64,000 bases of DNA from positions 15,001 through 79,000 of the forward strand of contig JAKOGI010002708.1 of assembly GCA_029747015.1 (NCBI GenBank), read 5' to 3'. The stretch comes from Carnegiea gigantea. Taxonomy: Eukaryota; Streptophyta; Magnoliopsida; Caryophyllales; Cactaceae. The position numbers and the translations under genes are program-made. The notes beneath the pieces were generated by a model. The model ran no database searches. It saw only the letters and a program-made list of their open reading frames with translations, and was not told where the DNA came from. This document shows, piece after piece, positions 33,813 through 43,945 of the stretch. The first letter of the stretch is position 1; each line of letters opens with the position of its first letter.

Positions 33813-34440
33813 GACATTCAGAAGTTCGACGGAGAGATTAAATCTCTGGAAGGTGCAGATGAGAGCGGTTCTCATCCATTGTGGAAGGTCCTGAAGGGAC
33901 CTGTCAAACCTGAGACAACAGATGAGCAATGGGCTGAAGAACAGAAGAAGCGGCGTTCGCTGACGGAGGACGAATGGGAGGAATTGGAGTTGAAGGCGGT
34001 TTCAGCCGTACAACTGTGCCTGGCACCTCACGTTCTGAGAGGCACTTGATAAGGTAACTGTTGTTGACCTTTGGACTCGCCTAGAAGAGCTGTATATGAC
34101 GAAAAGTCTAGCTAATAAGATCAGGCTGAAAGAAAGGTTGTATACCTGTCGTATGGCTGAAGGTACGAAAAACATCTGAATTTTAATTCAATTCTAGTGG
34201 ATCTAGAAAGTTTGGACGTTAAAATTGATGATGAGGATAAAGCTATTCTACTTGTTGTCTCACTACCCCCTTCATACAAACACTTTAAAGAAATTATGCT
34301 GTAATTCAGATGAGGATGTCAAGGCCAACCTACTGTCTAAAGAAAAGTTTGACCATGACATTCATGCTGATTCTGGCTGTCATAGGGTATGCTATTGTGG
34401 TCACATCAAAGCTGATTGCTGGATTAAAGAAAAAGAATGA
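33813..34440 (+). pseudogene. Tork-like Copia gag
   Basis: The translation opens VDIQKFDGEI, then DEQWAEEQKKRRSLTEDEWE, ELELKAVSAVQLCLAPHVL and a stop. After a frame change come LWTRLEELYMTKSLANKIRL, KERLYTCRMAEGTK, DVKIDDEDKAILLVVSLPPS and a knuckle remnant CYCGHIKADCW. These match gag of Tork/Tnt1-type Copia elements, normally about 300 residues. The first knuckle Cys and spacing are altered. Confidence 0.8.
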
Positions 34441-34539
34441 GGAAAAGGAGAAAACTGCTACAGCTGATTGTGTAGTAGAGTCTGAGTCTGATGGGGATGT
34501 ACGCTTGCTACTTCATTAGCTACCACTTCTGGGAGAGGA

Positions 34540-35040
34540 GTGGATGTTAATTGGGTTTTAGATTCTGGTTGCACGTTCCACATGTGTCCTCGTAGGGATT
34601 GGTTTATAACTTGAACCTGTGGATTCTGGGGTGGTACATGGGCAACGATGCTGAATGCAAGGTTGCAGGGATAGGTACAGTTCAGATTAAAACCCATGAT
34701 GGCACTATTAGAACTTTGTCTAAAGTGCGACATATTCCTGATATGACTGTTGTTTGATCTCTTTGGGTACTCTTGAGACTAATGGTTGCAGGATTGTTAT
34801 GGAGAATGGTGTCCTAAAGGTAACTAAGGGAGCCATGCTGATGATGAAGGGACTGAAACAGGGAAGTCTCTACATTCTGCAAGGAGCTACAGTTACAGGT
34901 AGCTGCAGTGGGTACGACAGATGACACGAAACCCATATGAGTGAGAAAGGGATGACCATTCTGGGTAAGAAAGGTTGTCTTGGTAACGCTAGTACGGGTA
35001 AGTTGGATTTTTGTGATCACTGTCTTGGGAACTGTACTCA
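34540..35040 (+). pseudogene. Tork-like Copia protease and pre-integrase region
   Basis: NWVLDSGCTFHMCPRRDWF is the protease block with an intact DSG. It is followed after a shift by MGNDAECKVAGIGTVQIKTH, TLSKVRHIPDM, NGCRIVMENGVLKVTKGA, MLMMKGLKQGSLYILQGA and a degraded HHCC region (CDHCLGNC). Two frameshifts and a stop interrupt it. Confidence 0.8.
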
Positions 35041-35560
35041 ATTTAGCTCCTTCTTCACATTGTTGCTCAAATCTTTACCGTCTGGTTGAGGAATGCAATC
35101 CTAAATCTGAAAATTAAACGGACCCCGATCGCAATCCACTCAACTGCTATTTGCTAAGTCTACCTTTTAGCATGAATCAAGACATAGAGCACACACATTA
35201 CAAATCCTTATATTATGGCATGACTCTGTAGGATAGCAAGGGGTGTCTTTGGGCTATAATAGAAAAAGAAAAATGTGGGGAGATACTTTGTGAGAGCCAG
35301 GACTATGATTCATACATATAAAAAATGCACATGGACATTAGCAGAGGGGGAAAAAAAGGAATGAAGGAATTGAATAAAGAAGAAATGTGACTGCTCAACT
35401 GCCTGTAAAGGTAGTCATGGACATCCTTGTAAATAGTAGTTTTGAAGGAATACTTGAAAAATAACTTTAGACAATATGGTGATGGGTCCTTTACTACTAC
35501 TGTATGTTGAACATGCTAATTGCATCTATAAAACCCTGATTAGCTAAAATCTCAGCTCAG
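35041..35560 (+). other. Deleted or unrecognisable pol segment
   Basis: The integrase core and most of RT should lie here, but only about 500 bp remain and no domain can be read. This implies internal deletion, possibly with filler sequence. Confidence 0.5.
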
Positions 35561-35800
35561 TAAGGAATTCGAAATGAAAGACTTAGGTGCAGCTAAAAGG
35601 ATACTGGGCATGGAGATTCACAGGGATCGAAAGGAGGGAAAATTATACTTGTCTCAAGAAAAATATCAAAGGTATTGAAGTTCAACTGCAAGGCAGTGTC
35701 TACCCCTCTTGCTGCACATTTTAAACTGTCTGCGGAATTTCTGCCAATGTACCATACTCTAGTGCTGTATTTGATCAAGGACTTATCACATGCTGTGAGT
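35561..35800 (+). pseudogene. Tork-like Copia RT C-terminus
   Basis: LSKEFEMKDLGAAKRILGME, IHRDRKEGKLYLSQEKYQR, then a frame change to a stretch like VSTPLAAHFKLS. This is the RT thumb/connection region of Copia. Remnants of RNase H follow to about 36170 (LSHAVSV, and MLTKPLPT near 36098). Confidence 0.78.
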
Positions 35801-36221
35801 GTGGATCAAAATGGGAGGGTGTAAAATGGATCCTAATCTGTGGGGAAAGATTTGATAGAAACAAGGCTGCTACATGATGTAAGGGTATGTTGATTCTCTG
35901 GTGAGGATGGATAGCGCCTAATTACAATCTATTGCAGCCCTGTCATGAATATTGGATGAAAATACCTGGCTAAGGGGACTGGTAATGGAGCTTGCCACAA
36001 TCAACCTCAGAGTGCCATTCTGACAAAGAATGCCTATCACTCGCTATCAGCGTCAAATCATTATGTACGAGACACAGTGCTGCAGCACACCTTCACATGC
36101 TTACAAAGCCACTACCTACTTTCTCTAATGGGAGTTCACAGTCATTGAGAAGCCCTGCATACCCCTTAGGGGGCATCACACGACGACGACGGTAATTGAA
36201 GACTTTTTGGTCCATGGAGAT

Positions 36222-36299
36222 TGTTGGGTTTTACCCAGACACGGGGAGCCCATGCTGCATTTCTAAGGGATGTGGCAAACGTGGCAATGGCGGCTAAGG
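36222..36299 (+). repeat. Truncated right LTR of the Tork-like Copia
   Basis: Starts TGTTGGGTTTTACCC after the purine-rich ccatggagat and runs only 78 bp before the poly-T run at 36300. Confidence 0.7.
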
Positions 36300-37198
36300 T
36301 TTTTTTTTTTTTTTTTTTGGGGGGGGGGGTGAAGTAAGGGTGTGTGAGTGAGATTCATTGAGCTATATGCCTACCCCATGTATTTATAACACCTTGCTCG
36401 TACTGTCACTGTGTGCCGGCGGCCAACCCCATCCACCCACCCTTGCTCTCTTGCAGTCTTTTTTCTTTCAGTACTTTTGTCTTTGACTATACCTACAAGA
36501 GTCCACTAGTTACATTACAACTATCTGCTTGTTGGGTGTGTGCTTTTCTTGTGTTACTATCAATCACACAATTTGACCTATACCCATCTCGATCTTCATG
36601 TGACTTCAAATTGGATTTGATTTAAGATAGTTTGACTTTATGCTTAGTTCAAGTCTCGTTAATAAAAATTAAGCTAATTATTTATTGCTCTATTATATAA
36701 ATTTATGTTGTGGATTGCAATTAATTTAAACATCACCTATATTTGTCAAAACATCCCAATTTTTGTGTGTACTAGAAGAAGATAATCCATACTCATGAAA
36801 TAATGTACAATGCTTTATATTTTGAGAGTGTTTATTTTGTATATATCATCACCAAATCAAATATACCTTGACTCATTGATGTGAAAATGGTGCACCTTGT
36901 CTATCCTAAGTTGACAATATTGTTGGAAAATGAGTGAAATGAACATACATCCATGTATAATATTTCATTATCAATTACATCTTTCGAGAGGCAAATAGAG
37001 CAGCAGACTCATTGTCAAAATTTGGGCATTCTATTACATCCTTGTTATTGTCAGATTTTTGCTTTTCCCCATTTCTGAGGGCAATTATAGCGGATGATTT
37101 AGTTGGATGTACTCTTTTGAGAAGAGTCGTCTAACATTTAGTCCTTACCATTTACTCTTGTAAGTAAGTTGCCCCCAGCCCCCAAAAAAAAAAAAAAA
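36300..37198. repeat. 0.9-kb block bounded by T(n)G(n) and C(n)A(n)
   Basis: Left edge T19G11 then tgaagtaagg; right edge gtaagttgcccccagccccc then A15. The complement of the right edge is T15, then GGGGG-CT-GGGGG, then CAACTTAC, which resembles the left edge in inverted orientation. The interior is non-coding. It could be a terminal-inverted-repeat element or a coincidence of two homopolymer tracts. A second copy lies at 38090-38991. Confidence 0.45.
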
Positions 37199-37617
37199 GT
37201 AGGCTCTATTTGGCAATCAGCTGGTAGCTATTAGCGGTTAACTGTTAGCTGATTGTATCAACTGTTAGTTGATAACTGATTACATTAACTGTTTGACTTA
37301 ACTGATTGTATTAGCTGTTTGTGAAAAAAGTGTTTAGTGAAGTTAATTATTTCTAACCAAACTATTTAACAAAATTTCACTTATGCCAATTACTCAATTT
37401 CATTATTTTTCTAACAAAATAATTTTTTGTTGGATATTTATTTTTCTTTCCTTATGAATTATGAATTAAGACTTATGTGACGTACAAAATTACATTATAC
37501 CTTTTCCTAATTTTAATATTTATTATCAAAATATTTTTTAGTGTCAGATGTTTTCTTTTTAATTTAACAGCAATTGAAATTATGTGACATAAAGATATTT
37601 ATATATCATGTAAGACT
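37199..37617. other. hAT-MITE-like sequence, unit 1
   Basis: Begins gtaggctctatttggcaatcagctgg, a start like those of hAT-like MITEs at 31485 and (inverted) 55643, followed by repeated TTAACTG/CTGATTGTA motifs. No matching right end was found because the RTE LINE is inserted at 37618. The target repeat atatcatgtaagact (37603-37617) closes this stretch. Confidence 0.5.
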
Positions 37618-38089
37618 ATAACAACACACCTCCCAGTGTGGGTCCCGCTTTCGTGGGATTTAGAAAGATCCAGATGTAGGTAACTTTACCTCTACCAGCA
37701 TCTCTACTAGTAGAGAGGCTAAATTCAAGAGACCCACAAAACAAGATTTTAGGAAAACATTTTATAGAGGAAAAATTTTATGAAAACATATAATGACAGA
37801 AACTAGGGATAGCATTAGGAAATGAACTACGAAATATTAATAAATCAGGTGGTTGTAACTATGTAAACATAAGTACAACACACCAGAGAAAGTACTATAC
37901 CTTAACAAATAGAGGTAGACAAACAATGTCTCTTCCTAAATATATGTACTACCTGTATACAAACACGACACTAAAAACGACAATCAAAACTACCCTACTG
38001 TAACCGAAAAACCGTAACCAAATCAGGTGGCCAACTCTCTGTGATATAAGATCCTAATCCCATCCCACCATAATCTTTTATCATGAATC
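37618..38089 (-). mobile_element. RTE LINE 3' tail, truncated by duplication
   Basis: Copy of the 3' part of the RTE at 39412-40595. The minus strand ends GCGGGACCCACACTGGGAGG then a TG-rich tail, the same 3' end found at 53400-53435. The coding part is absent because the tandem breakpoint falls at 38089. Confidence 0.85.
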
Positions 38090-39883
38090 TTTTTTTTTTT
38101 TTTTTTTTTTTTGGGGGGGGGGGTGAAGGAAGGGTGTGTGAGTGAGATTCATTGAGCTATATGCCTACCCCATGTATTTATAACACCTTGCTCGTACTGT
38201 CACTGTGTGCCGGCGGCCAACCCCATCCACCCACCCTTGCTCTCTTGCAGTCTTTTTTCTTTCAGTACTTTTGTCTTCGACTATACCTACAAGAGTCCAC
38301 TAGTTACATTACAACTATCTGCTTGTTGGGTGTGTGCTTTTCTTGTGTTGCTATCAATCACACAATTTGACCTATACCCATCTCGATCTTCATGTGACTT
38401 CAAATTGGATTTGATTTAAGATAGTTTGACTTTATGCTTAGTTCAAGTCTCGTTAATAAAAATTAAGCTAATTATTTATTGCTCTATTATGTAAATTTAT
38501 GTTGTGGATTGTAATTAATTTAAACATCACCTATATTTGTCAAAACATCCCAATTTTTGTGTGCACTAGAAGAAGATAATCCATACTCATGAAATAATGT
38601 ACAATGCTTTATATTTTGAGAGTGTTTATTTTGTATATATCATCACCAAATCAAATATACCTTGACTCATTGATGTGAAAATGGTGCACCTTGTCTATCC
38701 TAAGTTGACAGTATTGTTGGAAAATGAGTGAAATGAACATACATCCATGTATAATATTTCATTATCAATTACATCTTTCGAGAGGCAAATAGAGCAGCAG
38801 ACTCATTGTCAAAATTTGGGCATTCTATTACATCCTTGTTATTGTCAGATTTTTGCTTTTCCCCATTTCTGAGGGCAATTATAGCGGATGATTTAGTTGG
38901 ATGTACTCTTTTGAGAAGAGTCGTCTAACATTTAGTCCTTACCATTTACTCTTGTAAGTAAGTTGCCCCCAGCCCCCCAAAAAAAAAAAAAGTAGGCTCT
39001 ATTTGGCAATCAACTGGTAGCTATTAGCGGTTAACTGTTAGCTGATTGTATCAACTATTAGTTGATAACTGATTACATTAACTGTTTGACTTAACTGATT
39101 GTATTAGCTGTTTGTGAAAAAAGTGTTTAGTGAAGTTAATTATTTCTAACCAAACTATTTAACAAAATTTCACTTATGCCAATTACTCAATTTCATTATT
39201 TTTCTAACAAAATAATTTTTTGTTGGATATTTATTTTTCTTTCCTTATGAATTATGAATTAAGACTTATGTGACGTACAAAATTACATTTATACCTTTTC
39301 CTAATTTTAATATTTATTATCAAAATATTTTTTAGTGTCAGATGTTTTCTTTTTAATTTAACAGCAATTGAAATTATGTGACATAAAGATATTTATACAT
39401 CATGTAAGATTATAACAACACACCTCCCAGTGTGGGTCCCGCTTTCGTGGGATTTAGAAAGATCCAGATGTAGGTAACTTTACCTCTACCAACATCTCTA
39501 CTAGTAGAGAGGCTGAATTCAAGAGACCCACAAAACAAGATTTTGGGAAAACATTTTATAGAGGAAGGATTTTGTGAAAACATATAATGACAGAAACTAG
39601 GGATAGCATTAGGAAATGAACTACGAAATATTAATAAATCAGGTGGTTGTAACTATGTAAACATAAGTACAACATACCAGAGAAAGTACTATACCTTAAC
39701 AAATAGAGGTAGACAAACAATGTCTCTTCCTAAATATATGTACTACCTGTATACAAACACGACACTAAAAACGACAATCAAAACTACCCTACTGTAACCG
39801 AAAAACCGTAACCAAATCAGGTGGTCAACTCTCTGTGATATAAGATCCTAATCCCCTCCCACCATAATCTTTTATCATGAATC
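38090..39883. repeat. Tandem duplication 2, unit 2
   Basis: Partner of 36300-38089, starting T23G11 directly after catgaatc of unit 1 with no spacer. After 39883 (again catgaatc) the sequence continues into the RTE coding region. Confidence 0.95.
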
Positions 39884-40595
39884 ATGTCCATCGTCAATTA
39901 TACAACTTTCAAGTCCTCTCTAATCACCTCGTTCAAACTCTTCTTAGGTTGCCCCCTCCCTCTTTTACCTTCGAAGATGTTAATCTTCTCACATCTCCTC
40001 ACTGGGGTGTCAACACTCATTCTTTTCACATGGCGAAACCATATGAGTCTTGTTTCTTTCATTTTATTTTCGATGGGAGTCACTTTAACTATGTCTCTGA
40101 TTACTCTATTCCTAATTCTATCTATTCTCGTATAACCACACATCCACCTAATCATCCTCATCTCTGCTACCATCAACCTTTGAACTTGTGTCTTTTTTAT
40201 AAGCCAACACTCTGACTCATACAGTATCGCAGGTCTAACTGCCATACGATAGACTTTGCCTTTTAATCTTATAGGCATCCTCTTATCACACAGCATATCT
40301 GAAGCATACTTCCATTTTTGTCAACCTACTTTTATGCGTTGGTTAATATCTTCATCAATATTTCTATTCTGTTGAATGATCGAGCCCAAATATTTAAACT
40401 TCTCAACCTTTGGTATCGTCATTCCATCAATGGTGACTTCTCCCCCATCTTCCCTTCTATTGAAACAACAATATATGTATTCAATTTTTGATCTATTTAC
40501 TCTAAAACCTCTAGATTTCAGTGTATGTCTCTATTACTCCAACTTATCATTAACTCCCTCTCTGGTCTCGTCAATAAGAATAATATCATCTACGA
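39412..40595 (-). mobile_element. 5'-truncated RTE LINE
   Basis: About 1.18 kb on the minus strand with coding end and 3' tail. It is flanked by the 15-bp direct repeat atatcatgtaagact on the right (40596-40610) and its mutated form on the left (39397-39411); the exact left form survives in unit 1 at 37603-37617. Target repeats of this length and 5' truncation are signs of target-primed reverse transcription. The truncation falls just before the RT active site. Confidence 0.88.
39898..40592 (-). pseudogene. RTE reverse transcriptase C-terminus
   Basis: The minus strand from 40592 reads FVDDIILIDETREGVNDKLE, the RT active-site block (F-DD). Then come VTIDGMTIPKVEKFKYLGSI, RMPIRLKGKVYRMAVRPAIL, YESECWLIKKTQVQRLMVAE, MRMIRWMCGYTRIDRIRN and RGRGQPKKSLNEVIREDLK. 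These are the consecutive blocks of plant RTE-clade LINEs. Stops interrupt it upstream of the ORF at 40296-39898. The first Asp-Asp pair is intact, but everything before it is missing. Confidence 0.88.
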
Positions 40596-40610
40596 ATATC
40601 ATGTAAGACT

Positions 40611-41861
40611 AACTAACATAAATTATTTGTAAGAAAGTGTTAAAATTAAAAGTATTATCTTCGACATTATGGTCATCCACAACTCTTGTCCCAAAAAAAA
40701 AAAAAATTAAAAATTTAAAGTATAAGTATCCAATATTCGAAAATATTATTTGTGAATGACATTTAATGTAAATGTGTCCAAATTATAAGGTTACTATGGT
40801 TATTTTAATAATAAACATCAAAAACTTCTTTGAAAAAGTTATCCCAAAAAACATTTTATAAAAGAATTATTTAGGTATAAAAAACTAATCTAAAAAGTTA
40901 ATCAACCAAATAATTCAAAGAGCTTTTTGCCCAAAGTCAAACAGTTGATATCCAAAAAGTTCTTTTTGTATCCAAAAAGCTCTTTATTAAATATGGCTAT
41001 AAAAAATTACCACGTCATCAAATGGATCAATCTAAGTGCCTATGAGTTGGTCTTTATAAAAGGAAATAAATATCCCTAAAATTTGAGGATGCGATGGTGT
41101 AGCAAAATATTTATCACATGCAAATGGTGATCCTAACAAAACTGAAGGAAAGAATATACTATTTACATATGATAAATAAACCATAAAGTCATTAAATTAA
41201 TAAGCCAAGAGTATGTTTGACTAAATGATAGTACATAAAAAAATAAGAATACTCAGTGCTATTTCTTACATATTGGTTGATGTTTAATACCCCTAAAATC
41301 TGATATTAGAGGCGTCCAAAAATTATTAAAATAAAATAAAATAAAGAGTTGAGCAATCTGTTATTCAATAATTGTTACCTATGAGAGGAGAAAAGAGTGT
41401 TCGACCGACTCTTGTCTTGAAAGCAGTTCTGAGTTAGAATAGTTAAGAGCTTTTTTTAAAGTTCCTTTGTTTTATATATATAATTTGTGCGGTTGGAAAT
41501 GTAGGCTGAAGTTGCACGTTATGAGCAGCCTTGTAGACAGTGGACTGCAGTATTGGTAGAGAGGTAGTTAGAGCTGAGAAAGGTTTCAAATTCAGCCTAA
41601 ATTAGCGGGCGTGCCGACTGCGCCGCATTTCCCGTGGCCTATCCGCACAATACGCTGCTGTACGTCAACGCCCAACGTATACACCGCCACTATGACATGA
41701 TTCATGAGTCATTTATTGGGCAGCTTCCTCATGTTGTTACCAGCTAGGACTGGGAGCTACCACAGGCTCCACAGCTTTTACTGCCTTCCTTTGTTCTCCT
41801 TTTTTTTTTTTCATTTCACTTCTTAGAGTCGTACCGTTTCAGTTAACTTTTGTTTGAGCAG

Positions 41862-41865
<4 letters not shown>
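40611..41865. other. AT-rich sequence with a GC-richer fragment
   Basis: Mostly AT-rich without recognised features. From about 41603 to 41780 the base composition rises and one plus-strand frame reads AYPHNTLLYVNAQRIHRHYD then MIHESFIGQLPHVVTS before a stop. It looks like a coding fragment, but I do not recognise it. A host exon relic or captured sequence is possible. Confidence 0.4.

Positions 41866-41912
<47 letters not shown>
41866..41912. repeat. (TA)n microsatellite
   Basis: About 23 uninterrupted TA dinucleotides just upstream of Copia C. Confidence 0.95.
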
Positions 41913-41918
<6 letters not shown>

Positions 41919-41951
41919 GTTGGATACAAATAATGTATGAATGACATGTGG

Positions 41952-42178
41952 TATCTTTTGTTAAAGAATTATTCTCCATATCTTTTGTATATTATGTTTT
42001 CCATATAATGTAGACTTCTTGTATCGCTTGATGGCCAAGCTAGCATTAAGAGTAAATATAAGAGGGGTGGTTGTCTTATACCTATATATACATATTTGTA
42101 TGGCTGCCGTGAAGGGGTGAAACATTAATCTAAGCTATTTTTTCTACACATATCTCCTCTCTCTTAAATTTCTTCATA
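41952..42178 (+). repeat. Copia C 5' LTR
   Basis: 227 bp. It ends ttcttcata next to the primer site. It contains cttatacctatatatacata (42075-42094), a TATA-like region. Confidence 0.75.
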
Positions 42179-42194
42179 GTATCAGAGCACTGCG
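42179..42194 (+). promoter_or_regulatory. Copia C primer-binding site
   Basis: GTATCAGAGCACTGCG directly follows the LTR; its TATCAGAGC core is that of Met-tRNA primed elements. Confidence 0.78.
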
Positions 42195-42255
42195 ATCCAA
42201 CCTAAAAAAAAAAAAAAAACAAAAATCACAAACACCAAACCCTAGGATACACGAC

Positions 42256-43224
42256 ATGGGGAAGGATGATGAAACAAAGAACAAAGTTGAGACCTTTGTC
42301 ATCACACCTCAATCTCCATACTACTTATCACCGTCAGATTCTCCTGGAGCCCTTATTACGGCTATCAAGTTCGATGGAAAAAATTATGACCTTTGGGAGC
42401 AACCTGTAAGGACAGCTTTGCGAGCTAAAAACAAGCTTGACTTCGTGGATGGAACGATTACCAAGCCAGACACGAAAGGAGGAGACGACAATTTGGCTAT
42501 GGCTTGGGAGATGGTCAATTCAATGATAACATCCTCGATAATGAATGTCATTGACCCTAAACTCCATGGAAGCATAGCCTACGTCAACTCAGCTCATGCC
42601 ATGTGGGAGAATATTAGAAAACGATACTCCATTCCTAATATACCAAGAATACATAAGCTAAAGGCTGAAATCGCATCATGTAAGTAAGGAAATATGGAAG
42701 TCGTTGAATTCCTATCCAAGCTCATGAGTCTCTGGAACGAACTTGGCAACTACATTCGTGTGCCTGAATGCAAGTGCGGGGCAGCCGAAAAAATTCTTCA
42801 TATGGCGGAGAACGACAAAGTCCATCAATTTTTGATGGGGTTGAATGATGAGGAATTCTCCATAGTTCGTAGCCAAATATTGGCTCTTGATACCTTGCCA
42901 AGTATAGACAAAGTCTTCAATATGGTGCAACAAGAAGAGGCCCACAAAGGGGCGATGCTTAACCGTGAAGGAACCACCATTCTGGATGGTGCTGCAGCCT
43001 TTGTCGTGAGCCATGCTAGGCCTAGCCAATGAAACGGGGACAAACCGACGTGCCACCATTGTGGTAAGTATGGACATGATGCTGCTGGGTGCTACGAGTT
43101 AATTGGCTATCCACTTGGGTGGAACTCATGTGGAGGCCGTGGTGGTCGAGGCAGAGGACGGGACGGCAGAAGAGGAGGACGTGCAGCAAGCAGCCGAGGA
43201 CGTGGTGTTACGAAGGAATAAGCT
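42256..43224 (+). pseudogene. Copia C gag
   Basis: Starts MGKDDETKNKVETFVITPQS. It then shows FDGKNYDLWEQPVRTALRAK, AWEMVNSMITSSIMNVIDP, AMWENIRKRYSIPNIPRIHK and a stop at about 42686 in place of Gln or Lys. It continues in frame as NMEVVEFLSKLMSLWNEL, HQFLMGLNDEEFSIVRSQIL and ALDTLPSIDKVFNMVQQEE, another stop, and the knuckle CHHCGKYGHDAAGC. A Gly/Arg-rich RGGRGRGRDGRRGG tail follows. Without the two stops it would be a complete gag of about 320 residues. It is closely related to the gag of Copia B. Confidence 0.88.
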
Positions 43225-43297
43225 AATGTGTTGCAAACCAGCATGGAGACCAAAGAAGATAGTCACGACGCACAGCCCTGGAGCAACAGCACGAGCA

Positions 43298-43929
43298 GTC
43301 ACGGCCGGTTTTGGGCGAGCAAACGCATGGGTGTGGGGCTGTGCGAAGTGGAGGAAATCTGGTGGAGGAACGGGCAGCTGAGACGCGTGGTGTGGGGGAC
43401 CAATCGTCCCTTTCTCTCGCCGGTGACGCGTGCTGGCCGGCGGCAGCGCCAGATGGCCTGTCGCCGGTGAGAAAGAGAGAGATTCGAGAGAGAGAGAGAG
43501 AGGGTTTGGGGTGTTTCGGGTTCCCTGGCCTGATAGTCCCCCCCCTTTTGTCCGATTTTTCTTTTCTTTCTTTTTTTTGGCTCAACTAACATGCTTCAGC
43601 CAGGTTCCAACCCCAAACTTATTAACAAATAGTCTAAACTCGAGTCGAAATATCCTACAATTAACATCTTTAATCAAACTTCGAAAGTTAATTAAATGAA
43701 ACGAAAACGATTTTAAAAGCTCGGGTCAGCGCTGATTCAAAAATTTTTATAATTAAATAACATCAACAATAACATCAATCAAATAATCATTCTTTTTAGT
43801 GAAATTAATAGTTAAAAACGAACACGCCTGACTTAATATCTTTGTTGAACAATAATAATTCAGGGCAACTTTATAAATTTAGCAACTAGAACAACTTATC
43901 AGCAGTAAAACGATAGCGTGGCCCTAACA
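43298..43929 (-). repeat. Gypsy 3' LTR, truncated
   Basis: Matches the last 665 bp of the other LTR (from about 52216) and ends GGCCCTAACA. Its left edge is joined directly to Copia C gag, so about 2.8 kb of LTR is missing. The GC-rich part gives overlapping ORFs on both strands, which I do not regard as genes. Confidence 0.88.
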
Positions 43930-43945
43930 TTCTCCCCCCCTTAAA
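43930..43945 (-). promoter_or_regulatory. Gypsy polypurine tract
   Basis: The minus strand reads TTAAGGGGGGGAGAA immediately before the LTR start TGTTAGGGCC. Confidence 0.88.

Larger units (their letters stand above)
33523..36299 (+). mobile_element. Decayed Tork-like Copia element, plus strand
   Basis: The left LTR starts TGTTGGGTTTTATGGCCC and a second copy starts TGTTGGGTTTTAC at 36222; both share cacggggagcccatgctgca. Between them are gag, protease and a piece of RT/RNase H in plus orientation, with the integrase and most of RT deleted. The right LTR is cut off after 78 bp, where the poly-T/poly-G start of the tandem unit at 36300 begins. Only 2.8 kb of an element normally near 5 kb survives. 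Confidence 0.78.
36300..38089. repeat. Tandem duplication 2, unit 1
   Basis: A 1790-bp unit repeated at 38090-39883. It starts with T19G11, contains a block bounded by inverted homopolymer ends (36300-37198), a hAT-MITE-like sequence, and the 3' tail of an RTE LINE on the minus strand that stops at catgaatc (38089). Differences from unit 2 are few. Since the unit contains only part of the LINE and unit 2 contains it and runs on, the duplication followed the LINE insertion. ORFs at 36413-36625 and 38207-38419 are identical in protein but match nothing. Confidence 0.95.

Noticed and set aside
36413..36625. 70-codon ORF identical in both units of tandem duplication 2 (also 38207-38419)
   Set aside because: No family resemblance; identity is explained by the recent duplication.
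39877..40215. Plus-strand ORFs opposite the RTE RT
   Set aside because: Shadows of the minus-strand RTE coding sequence, which has clear domain blocks.
43223..43699. Overlapping ORFs on both strands in the GC-rich Gypsy LTR (also 52096-52601)
   Set aside because: They occur in both LTR copies, overlap in several frames and have no recognisable domain; they follow from GC-rich LTR sequence.
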